A DNA stretch of 5,174 nucleotides from Cyanobacteria bacterium UBA11370 (GCA_003486645.1 DNGI01000531.1:6596-11769); one strand, 5' to 3'. Positions 1 to 4,762 are shown, counted from the stretch's first letter. The notes: generated from the letters alone by a model not told the origin. Made by a program: numbers and translations.

Positions 1-21
1 TTCGTTGTTCGTTGTTCGTTG
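1..21. repeat. Heptamer tandem repeat, TTCGTTG x3
   Basis: Three perfect head-to-tail copies of TTCGTTG start at the first base of the window, followed by a degenerate copy (TTTGCTC), so the array may continue to the left. Period 7 and the T/G-rich strand match the style of cyanobacterial short tandemly repeated repetitive (STRR) sequences. It is roughly the inverted form of the CCAACAA-type array at 71-126, with about 50 bp between them. Confidence 0.85.
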
Positions 22-70
22 TTTGCTCTTAAATAACAAAAAGCATTGTTTTTCAAGTGATAGCTGACAA

Positions 71-126
71 TTAACAACTAATAACTAATAACCAACAACC
101 AACAACCAACAACCAACAACTAACAA
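71..126. repeat. Heptamer array, YYAAYAA x8, at the 3' end of the SH3 gene
   Basis: Eight consecutive heptamers keep one register: TTAACAA, CTAATAA twice, CCAACAA four times, CTAACAA. The four central copies are perfect and the outer ones differ only by C/T exchanges. The array stops two bases before the stop codon of the minus-strand SH3 gene (CTA at 129-131), so it forms the start of that gene's 3' untranslated region. It belongs to the same family as the arrays at 2793-2873 (inverted) and 3063-3097. Confidence 0.9.
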
Positions 127-128
127 CA

Positions 129-776
129 CTAAAAACAAGCTCTAAGATTAATATCTCCAAGCTTAGGAAAACCATTCGATAGCCATCCCGCCGTCGGCGC
201 TGTAATCCGAACCCATTCGCGCCCTTCGTCATCAACTCTAAATTGTGGAGGATCGGCGAGAGTTACTCGATCTTCAAAAAATACTCCACCGATTCTAGGA
301 GAGTTAACGCTAGGTCGTTCTCGGATAGCTAAACCCTCCGTGCCCTCATAGCTGACTCGGCGACAACGGCTTTGGGGAGTACTAGTAGGAGGGGTACGCG
401 GTGGCGAACTAGAGCAGAGTTTCAGATCTTGTGCCTGTACAAATCCGTTGACAGGAGAACTAATTGCTATCCACCCTCCTCGACCACTTTCTTCAGCGAT
501 CGTCACTTTTTCGTCTGTCTGTAAGGCTCTAAGGGGATTGGAGGTTGAACGTTCTGGGTAAACAAACATTGCCCTAGCTGCGGCGCGGCATTCCCCAATC
601 AATCCTTGGGCGAGTTCAACGTTACCCCTCTGTTGAGAAAGAGTGGGTTGTTCCTCACTGATCGGGGTTGAAGTGATTCCAGCAACAACACTAGCCGTCG
701 CATTCAGTCCTCCCATCGGACTTAACACTAAAGCGAACAGAGCGATTGGTTGACCCCACTGACTCATACTTTTCAT
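129..776 (-). CDS. Exported protein with two SH3-like domains
   Basis: Predicted exported protein of 215 residues, most likely cell-envelope or periplasmic; no enzymatic function can be assigned. Residues 1 to about 32 look like a signal peptide: short basic start (MKS), a hydrophobic core around residues 11-24 (ALFALVLSP), then small residues (NATASVVA) suitable for signal peptidase I. Two bacterial SH3-like units follow, about 62-121 and 138-214, joined by a Ser/Pro/Thr linker (122-137). The second contains the typical LAIRERPSVNSPRIG segment and a WVRI...GWLSNG segment. Four cysteines (C63, C121, C138, C214) sit at the edges of the two domains, suggesting one disulfide per domain. The ATG at 774-776 fits the signal peptide; M4 is an in-frame alternative. 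No strong Shine-Dalgarno is seen (GTAGGG lies just upstream). SH3 domains of this kind often bind peptidoglycan or partner proteins, which is inference here. The stop codon is followed at once by a heptamer array. Confidence 0.88.
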   Translation of the reverse strand: MKSMSQWGQPIALFALVLSPMGGLNATASVVAGITSTPISEEQPTLSQQRGNVELAQGLIGECRAAARAMFVYPERSTSNPLRALQTDEKVTIAEESGRGGWIAISSPVNGFVQAQDLKLCSSSPPRTPPTSTPQSRCRRVSYEGTEGLAIRERPSVNSPRIGGVFFEDRVTLADPPQFRVDDEGREWVRITAPTAGWLSNGFPKLGDINLRACF

Positions 777-1040
777 ACCCTACACCCCTCATCCAATTTG
801 GTGAGTCTCTCCGTCGAAAACCAATCATAAGAATAACCCAAATAGCGATCGCATTGACCAATAAAGGCAGAAAGTTAGGACGCAGAGGGCAGAAGGCTTG
901 TTTTTATCCCAGCTTCTATTACTTGACATTAAGTACAAAGCAAGGTACGAAACTGAACTCCTAACGTTGATGTTAAGAAAATTAGCTAAATCTAAAGCTT
1001 AATTGCAATATTTCCTATAGTGCTTAAACAGATAAAAATA
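777..1040. other. Non-coding stretch upstream of the SH3 gene
   Basis: No convincing gene is seen here on either strand. The plus frame open from 746 to 964 starts inside the SH3 gene and has no recognisable product. On the minus strand a short frame encoding LPLLVNAIAIWVILM runs towards the SH3 gene but has no ATG start of its own before that segment. Contents are a HIP1 site (845-852), a NNNGCAG heptamer cluster (864-897) and AT-rich sequence from about 960 to 1040. The region must carry the promoter of the SH3 gene, but I could not identify a convincing -35/-10 pair. Confidence 0.6.
864..897. repeat. NNNGCAG heptamer cluster
   Basis: Units AAGGCAG, an eight-base degenerate unit ending TAG, GACGCAG, AGGGCAG and a partial AAGGC follow each other with a period of about 7. 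The reverse complement of the same family (CTGCCGT, CTGCCTC, CTGCCTT) occurs at the 3' end of secG (2532-2552). It is a degenerate STRR-type repeat, inferred from period and matching units. Confidence 0.6.
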
Positions 1041-1243
1041 CAGTGGTACTTTGAGAAACATATTTGAATCTGTTGAAAAGGGAGCATCCCGTTTTTGCCA
1101 AAGTACCTGTTGAAAAGGAAATCGCGGCTACACAAACGATGTCCGCCTACGCGGACCCTCTTAAAACCCTTGCCTTGCGGGTGCGAGTTTGTATAGCCTC
1201 AGACTTCGACGCTGTAGGCAATTTGCAACTTTGGGATGCACCC
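1041..1243. repeat. Interspersed repeat with nested inverted repeats
   Basis: Four inverted-repeat pairs are visible. GGTACTTTG (1045-1053) pairs with CAAAGTACC (1099-1107), perfect. GGGAGCATCCC (1080-1090) pairs with GGGATGCACCC (1233-1243), 10 of 11. GGCTACACAAAC (1126-1137) pairs with GTTTGTATAGCC (1187-1198), 11 of 12. A tight hairpin GTCCGC-CTAC-GCGGAC lies at 1141-1156. The last three are nested in one another. A 12-bp direct repeat, CTGTTGAAAAGG, occurs at 1070-1081 and 1107-1118. The GCGGCTACACAAAC and GTCCGC-CTAC-GCGGAC pieces resemble multi-copy intergenic repeats I recall from other cyanobacterial genomes. A plus-strand frame open from 1064 to 1258 runs through it and is judged a by-product of the repeat. 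Confidence 0.75.
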
Positions 1244-1277
1244 GTTGAAAACTATTGAAGGACGGGATCGCTAACTG

Positions 1278-1454
1278 ATGTACAACAAAAATACCGATAA
1301 AGACCTCGTGAGTTCCCTTGTTACCGCTGGATTGGGTGCGGGAATCGTAACATCTTTTGCGGTTAGTCAAGGTCAACATCCACTCTTGGCTTTAGGAATT
1401 ACTGCGATCGCGGCTGTGTTTGCTGTGCTTTGCGATCGCTCTGGTTTGCTTTAA
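1278..1454 (+). CDS. 58-residue hydrophobic small protein
   Basis: Small plus-strand gene, 58 residues. The product begins MYNKNTDKDLVSS and ends CDRSGLL. Two hydrophobic stretches are visible, about residues 12-29 (LVTAGLGAGIVTSFAV) and 36-53 (LLALGITAIAAVFAVL), separated by the polar turn SQGQHP, which suggests a two-helix membrane hairpin. The start is fixed within narrow limits: an in-frame TAA lies at 1272-1274, and the ATG at 1278-1280 is the only ATG; a GTG at residue 11 is possible but less likely. AAGGA at 1258-1262 is a possible ribosome-binding site but lies 15 bases away, longer than usual. Two HIP1 octamers lie in its last third (1404-1411, 1432-1439); the first is read as part of Thr-Ala-Ile-Ala-Ala. 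It is the only plus-strand gene here. I recall small hydrophobic proteins with a QGQHP-like turn in other cyanobacteria but cannot name a family or function. Confidence 0.68.
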   Translation: MYNKNTDKDLVSSLVTAGLGAGIVTSFAVSQGQHPLLALGITAIAAVFAVLCDRSGLL

Positions 1455-1540
1455 AATCCAAACTTTTTACAAAGATTAATCATCGAGGCGCATCAAACAT
1501 TTCAAATAAGTAAGACCATTTGGGATGCAAAGATTTTGGT

Positions 1541-1595
1541 TCCCCCATCTCCCCATCTCCCCATCCCCCACTCTCCCTATCTCCCCACTTCCCCT
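1541..1595. repeat. C-rich pyrimidine tandem repeat running into the protease gene
   Basis: About 55 bp of imperfect repeats of CCCCATCT type (two perfect copies at 1543-1550 and 1551-1558, then CCCCATC, CCCCACTC, CCCTATCT, CCCCACTT). It overlaps the last 19 bases of the minus-strand protease gene, which ends at 1577, so the repeat encodes that protein's extreme C-terminus and stop codon. Similar C-rich tracts occur at 2916-2947 and 5139-5174. Confidence 0.85.
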
Positions 1596-2428
1596 AAAGG
1601 CCATCCCAAACGAGTGGGTTGTTCGTAAATTCGTTTGAGAGTATTAATATCTCTCACTGAGATTTTAGGAGGATTCTGCACTTGAGAAAAGTACATCGAA
1701 TCGGTTTCTAACGGAGAGTGACCCCAAATTCCTAAAGCATGACCCAGTTCATGACGGGCAGTAGCTATTGTATAATCAACCGTTTGATCAGGACTGAGTT
1801 GAATCGTAAATTTATGCGCTAAAACTTGCTGTTCATTTGCTACCGAACGAAGGTAAAATTCATATCGGGTTTCAGCAGTACGGGCGCGAATGACCTCTAA
1901 TTTTCGAGTTTCGGGATTGATAGAGGACTGTATTGGAGGACGCGATCGCCAAATTACAATATCTGCTCCCTCTGACTGAGTGACTACTTCTAAGGGTAGA
2001 TAAATACTCCATTCTTGGATAGTTTGGAGTACGGTATTAAACCAATTATGAAACCGTTGGGCACTTGCGGAAGATTCAGCAGGTTCTGTCGGTGTGTCTA
2101 CGTAAATCTTAACTGGAAACTGATACCAGACCAGATAGTTTACCGGAGTTAACTGAACCTCAGTAAAATAATCACCTGCACTAGTACTATCCTGCCATTG
2201 GGCTAAGGAAGCGGGTAAGGGATGAGTACGAGGAGTGGGTAGAGAAGATGCAGTAATACTCCTAAGCGGAGATAGTCCTAAAGAAACAAAAATAACCAAC
2301 AAACCAGTAATAAATCCTACCGCCAACCAAACAAGGCGTTTCCGATTACTTCTTTTGAAACGCCTCAAGTTGTGAACAGAAGTTCTTCCAAAGTGTATAG
2401 GTAAGAGAGGATTGATCTTAAAACTCAA
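1577..2428 (-). CDS. Membrane-anchored matrixin-like zinc metalloprotease
   Basis: Putative zinc-dependent endopeptidase of the metzincin/matrixin type (peptidase M10A-like), 283 residues. The N-terminus is strongly basic (residues 15-31, several Arg/Lys), followed by one membrane span or uncleaved signal (about 32-51, LVWLAVGFITGLLVIFVSLG). A Pro/Ser-rich segment (52-80) leads to the catalytic domain, about 85-270, expected outside the cytoplasmic membrane. The zinc site is HELGHALGIWGH (226-237): H226 and H230 as ligands, E227 catalytic, H237 the third ligand, followed by a Met-turn candidate M245 in DSMYF. The third histidine is one residue later than in the classical HExxHxxGxxH, a spacing I recall from bacterial matrixin-like proteins. 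There is no cysteine anywhere, so no cysteine-switch propeptide. The start is uncertain: the codon at 2426-2428 reads TTG, no in-frame ATG exists between the upstream in-frame stop and the membrane span, and no Shine-Dalgarno is visible; TTG at residue 21 is an alternative. The last residues (GEVGR) are encoded by a C-rich repeat. The substrate is unknown. Confidence 0.88.
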   Translation of the reverse strand: MSFKINPLLPIHFGRTSVHNLRRFKRSNRKRLVWLAVGFITGLLVIFVSLGLSPLRSITASSLPTPRTHPLPASLAQWQDSTSAGDYFTEVQLTPVNYLVWYQFPVKIYVDTPTEPAESSASAQRFHNWFNTVLQTIQEWSIYLPLEVVTQSEGADIVIWRSRPPIQSSINPETRKLEVIRARTAETRYEFYLRSVANEQQVLAHKFTIQLSPDQTVDYTIATARHELGHALGIWGHSPLETDSMYFSQVQNPPKISVRDINTLKRIYEQPTRLGWPLGEVGR

Positions 2429-2464
2429 AACGTCTACTGACCAAAGCTAACTCGGTACAAGCCT

Positions 2465-2478
2465 CCCCTTTTAAGGGG
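2465..2478. repeat. CCCCTT-TT-AAGGGG palindrome between secG and the protease gene
   Basis: A six-base-pair stem with a two-base loop lies in the 123-bp gap between the secG stop and the protease start, flanked by CTC upstream and AGGAG downstream. Neither strand has a T-run directly after the stem, so it is not a good intrinsic terminator. It resembles the CCCCTTTTTAAGGGG-type intergenic repeats I recall from cyanobacteria; that family assignment is from memory. Confidence 0.5.
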
Positions 2479-2531
2479 AAAATTTAGGAGTGGAAGTTCA
2501 AGCTTCTTCCAAAAACTTGCATAAAAGCCAT

Positions 2532-2552
2532 CTGCCGTCTGCCTCCTGCCTT
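2532..2552. repeat. CTGCCNY heptamers x3 at the secG stop codon
   Basis: CTGCCGT, CTGCCTC and CTGCCTT are three consecutive heptamers. The last base overlaps the first base of the secG stop codon (TCA on the plus strand at 2552-2554). On the coding strand they read AAGGCAG, GAGGCAG, ACGGCAG. The same family lies in the other orientation at 864-897. Confidence 0.75.
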
Positions 2553-2785
2553 CATTGACCCAACCAACCCGCACTCAATATTACTGTCAATCCCATGAAA
2601 AGAACAGCCAGTATCCAAGTAACTCGATTTAGGGCTGTCTCTGCACTCTTAGTACTAGTAAACAATTGGGCTTGACCACCAATACCGCCGATCCCATCCC
2701 CTTTTGGACTGTGTAGTAGTACCAAAACAATTAGACCGAGGGCAGATATAAGCCAGAAAATTTGTACGATTTTATCAATTGTCAT
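2552..2785 (-). CDS. secG: Protein translocase subunit SecG
   Basis: Small membrane subunit of the SecYEG translocon, which stimulates SecA-driven export and membrane insertion of proteins in the cytoplasmic and, in cyanobacteria, thylakoid membranes. The 77-residue length is normal. Two transmembrane helices are visible, about 6-24 (IVQIFWLISALGLIVLVLL) and 54-72 (RVTWILAVLFMGLTVILSA). They are joined by the diagnostic SecG loop: HSPKGDGIGG (25-34), then a GGQAQLF segment and a small-residue Ser/Thr stretch (STKSAETALNR). The ATG at 2783-2785 matches the family start. There is no Shine-Dalgarno: the seven bases before the ATG are AT-rich and beyond them lies a 10-copy heptamer array. It follows gpmI in the same orientation after 312 bp, an order I recall from other cyanobacteria. 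Whether it is transcribed from gpmI or from its own promoter cannot be told; no clear promoter motif was found in the repeat-filled spacer. Confidence 0.95.
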   Translation of the reverse strand: MTIDKIVQIFWLISALGLIVLVLLHSPKGDGIGGIGGQAQLFTSTKSAETALNRVTWILAVLFMGLTVILSAGWLGQ

Positions 2786-2792
2786 AATTTGT

Positions 2793-2873
2793 GGTTGGTT
2801 GTTGGTTGTTGGTTGTTGGTTGTTGGTTGTTGGTTGTTGGTTGTTGGTTGTTGGTTGTTGGTTGTTGATTGTT
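2793..2873. repeat. GGTTGTT heptamer array, 10 perfect copies
   Basis: Ten perfect head-to-tail copies of GGTTGTT occupy 2797-2866. A partial unit (GGTT, 2793-2796) lies on one side and a one-substitution copy (GATTGTT, 2867-2873) on the other. The array ends seven bases before the secG start codon; on the secG-sense strand it reads AACAACC repeated. It is the inverted form of the arrays at 71-126 and 3063-3097. A seven-base unit shifts frame every copy, so the plus-strand frame here translates as a repeated LVVGCWL-type peptide; this is an artefact. The copy homogeneity suggests recent expansion by slippage. Confidence 0.95.
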
Positions 2874-2886
2874 TGTATGTTATCTC

Positions 2887-2979
2887 ATGTCCGGCTAATT
2901 ACTCTGACTAAAATTTCTCCCTCTCTCCCCCTCTCCCTCTCTCCCCCTCACTCTTTTTTAGGGTTATTCAACCGGACAT
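2887..2979. repeat. Inverted repeat ATGTCCGG/CCGGACAT flanking a pyrimidine tract
   Basis: A perfect 8-bp inverted repeat, ATGTCCGG at 2887-2894 and CCGGACAT at 2972-2979, encloses 77 bp. The interior holds two perfect consecutive copies of the 16-mer TCTCCCTCTCTCCCCC (2916-2931, 2932-2947) and a run of seven T (2953-2959). The right end is itself inside a weaker imperfect palindrome (GGGTTATT at 2961-2968 against AATATTACCC at 2980-2989). It may be a small non-autonomous intergenic element, but no target-site duplication or coding capacity is visible. Confidence 0.55.
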
Positions 2980-3062
2980 AATATTACCCTTGGTTTTTAG
3001 TCATGTGCCATTAGCTATTATCTAATCACTAAGAACCAACCGCATTAGTTATTGTCCAATAG

Positions 3063-3097
3063 CCAACAACAAACAACAACCAACAAACAACCAATCA
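3063..3097. repeat. Degenerate CCAACAA heptamer array at the gpmI stop codon
   Basis: Five heptamers keep register: CCAACAA, CAAACAA, CAACCAA, CAAACAA, CCAATCA. The last base is directly next to the gpmI stop codon (CTA at 3098-3100). A 13-base stretch (3074-3086) is perfectly complementary, in inverted orientation, to the array at 2793-2873. Sequence to the left, from about 2998, looks like older decayed heptamers (TAGTCAT, GTGCCAT, TAGCTAT, TATCTAA, TCACTAA), so the array may once have been longer. Confidence 0.8.
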
Positions 3098-4696
3098 CTA
3101 AAGAGCAACTCGCACGGGTGTCCGATTGGTTCGGACTTCAAACTCGACAGGTTTGATCATGGAGCGCCCCGTCATTTCCGGTGGCTGTGGTAAGTTTAAA
3201 ATGTGCAGGATTGTTGGTGCAATATCTGACAAACGACCGTCATTACGCAGGGCAACTTCCGTACCATGTCCGGGAATTTTTAATCTTTCCCCTTCTACTA
3301 AGATAAAGGGAACGGGGTTAGTTGTGTGGGCTGTCCAAGGATTGCCGTTTTCATCTCGCATACATTCAGCATTGCCATGGTCTGCGATAATGATGGCAGT
3401 GCCACCCGCTTTATTGATACTTTCGACTAACCGTCCCAAGCAGCGATCAACGGTTTCTATCGCTTGAACACAGGCTTCTATATTCCCCGTATGTCCGACC
3501 ATATCGGGGTTAGCGTAGTTGATTACAACCAGGGAGTAAATGCCCTTGGCGATCGCTGTTGTCGCTACATCCGTCACCGCTTCGGCTGACATCGCGGGTG
3601 CTTTGTCGTAGGTAGCTACCATCGGACTAGGTACAAGTTCCCGATCTTCACCTTCAAAAGGCAGCTCTAAACCCCCATTGAAAAAGTAAGTCACATGGGC
3701 ATATTTTTCAGTTTCAGCCGTCCGCAATTGGCGTAAACCGTTCTTGGCAATCACTTCTCCGAGAATATTATTCAAGTTTTGCGGCTCAAATGCCACCAAG
3801 ACTGGAAAGGTCGGATCGTATTGGGTAAAGGTAACAAAGCTTAAGGGCTGAATTTGTTCTCGCTCAAACCCTTTAAACCCTGGATCAACAAAGGCTTGAG
3901 TAAGCTGTCTAGCGCGGTCTGGACGGAAGTTAAAGAAAATAATACCATCTCCGGGTTCTACTGCTCCAGGAGCAATCCGGGTGGGTAAAACGAACTCGTC
4001 GGTGATTTCTGACTCGTAGGAGGCTTTTAAGACCTCAACGGCTGAACGCCTGTCCCCAGAACCATCTTGAGTCATAATATCGTAAGCTTTTTTGACCCGA
4101 TCCCAGCGGCGATCGCGATCCATGGCGTAGTACCGACCACTGAGGGTGGCAATACATCCAACGCCGATTTTGTCAATATAATCCTGAATTGTTTGCAGTA
4201 CATTCACACCTTCAGTCGGCTTAGTATCCCGACCATCCGTAATAGCATGAATGCAAACCTTAGATAAGCCTTGGGACTTAGCAAAATCCAGCAATCCCAC
4301 CAGATGATCGAGATGAGAATGTACCCCACCTTCAGAGCATAAGCCAATTAAGTGAAGCTTACCTCCCTGACTCTTAATCTCTTGAGAGACTCTCAATAAC
4401 GCTACATTCTCATTTATGGAGCCATCTTCTACAGCATCCGAGATGCGAACCAGTTCTTGAGGTACTACCCGTCCAGCGCCAATATTGAGGTGTCCCACTT
4501 CTGAGTTACCCATTTGACCGTCTGGCAGACCGACATCTTTTCCGGAAGTCCGAATGGTTGTACTGGGGTAAGCCGTCCAGAGGCTATCCATCACAGGCGT
4601 TTTAGCAACGGCAATAGCGTTTCCGTCCCTTGCTTCCCGATAACCCCAGCCGTCCAAGATGACCAGCACCACAGGAGAAACAGGTGCTTGCATCAT
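3098..4696 (-). CDS. gpmI: 2,3-bisphosphoglycerate-independent phosphoglycerate mutase
   Basis: Interconverts 3-phosphoglycerate and 2-phosphoglycerate in lower glycolysis without the 2,3-bisphosphoglycerate cofactor, using two metal ions (typically manganese) and a phosphoserine intermediate; cytoplasmic. The 532 residues are a little longer than the roughly 510 usual in Bacillus. All family motifs are present: metal ligand D15 in LDGWG; catalytic serine S65 in MGNSEVGH; H126 in HSHLDH; DGRDTKP (154-160); SGRYYAMDRD (186-195); FRPDRARQ (257-264); K331 in EKYAHVTYFFNGG; D398 and H402 in NPDMVGHTGN; D439 and H440 in ADHGNAE; H457 in AHTTNPVPF. The phosphatase-like domain is split around the inserted transferase domain in the usual way. 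The start at 4694-4696 is followed by a second ATG codon; either works. Only a weak purine stretch (AAAGAG) lies upstream. The C-terminal tail after about residue 515 is the least conserved part and carries the modest extra length. The stop codon abuts a heptamer array. Nothing suggests inactivation. Confidence 0.98.
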   Translation of the reverse strand: MMQAPVSPVVLVILDGWGYREARDGNAIAVAKTPVMDSLWTAYPSTTIRTSGKDVGLPDGQMGNSEVGHLNIGAGRVVPQELVRISDAVEDGSINENVALLRVSQEIKSQGGKLHLIGLCSEGGVHSHLDHLVGLLDFAKSQGLSKVCIHAITDGRDTKPTEGVNVLQTIQDYIDKIGVGCIATLSGRYYAMDRDRRWDRVKKAYDIMTQDGSGDRRSAVEVLKASYESEITDEFVLPTRIAPGAVEPGDGIIFFNFRPDRARQLTQAFVDPGFKGFEREQIQPLSFVTFTQYDPTFPVLVAFEPQNLNNILGEVIAKNGLRQLRTAETEKYAHVTYFFNGGLELPFEGEDRELVPSPMVATYDKAPAMSAEAVTDVATTAIAKGIYSLVVINYANPDMVGHTGNIEACVQAIETVDRCLGRLVESINKAGGTAIIIADHGNAECMRDENGNPWTAHTTNPVPFILVEGERLKIPGHGTEVALRNDGRLSDIAPTILHILNLPQPPEMTGRSMIKPVEFEVRTNRTPVRVAL

Positions 4697-4733
4697 ATGT
4701 ATTACTCTTTGTTACTACATGAGTTTCATCGCC

Positions 4734-4762
4734 ATGATACCATTGCAATCCGCGTTTGTTGC
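4734..4762 (-). promoter_or_regulatory. Possible gpmI promoter (extended -10)
   Basis: On the minus strand the sequence TGGTATCAT lies 38 bases before the gpmI start: TATCAT matches the -10 consensus in five of six positions (4734-4739) and is preceded by the TGn extension. At a 17-bp spacing the -35 position reads GCAACA (4757-4762), only three of six. This would give a leader of roughly 30 bases. It is an assignment by eye only. The rest of 4763-4888 shows no gene or clear structure. Confidence 0.35.

Noticed and set aside
35..53. AACAA-TTGTT hairpin followed by T residues as a terminator
   Set aside because: The stem is five A/T-dominated pairs with no GC base, too weak for an intrinsic terminator.
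71..126. Heptamer arrays as a CRISPR array
   Set aside because: Units are seven bases with no unique spacers and there are no cas genes, so they are simple tandem repeats.
923..951. Perfect TTGACA (923-928) as a plus-strand promoter
   Set aside because: At 17-bp spacing the -10 position reads TACGAA (three of six), and the next plus-strand gene is over 300 bp away; too weak to list.
746..964. Plus-strand open frame of 72 codons
   Set aside because: It starts inside the SH3 gene on the other strand, has no recognisable domain or ribosome-binding site, and runs through a heptamer cluster.
1064..1258. Plus-strand open frame of 64 codons
   Set aside because: It coincides with the nested-palindrome repeat element; its peptide (for example MSAYADP) is the translation of the GTCCGCCTACGCGGAC hairpin, not a protein family.
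1161..1379. Minus-strand open frame of 72 codons
   Set aside because: Antisense to the 58-residue gene and to the repeat element; no coherent hydrophobic pattern or motif.
2799..2981. Plus-strand frame encoding repeated LVVGCWL units
   Set aside because: Direct translation of the GGTTGTT array, followed by low-complexity sequence from the pyrimidine tract.
845..4116. GCGATCGC octamers at 845, 1404, 1432, 1942, 3549 and 4109
   Set aside because: These are HIP1 sites, common throughout many cyanobacterial genomes; useful for identifying the organism but not a separate system.
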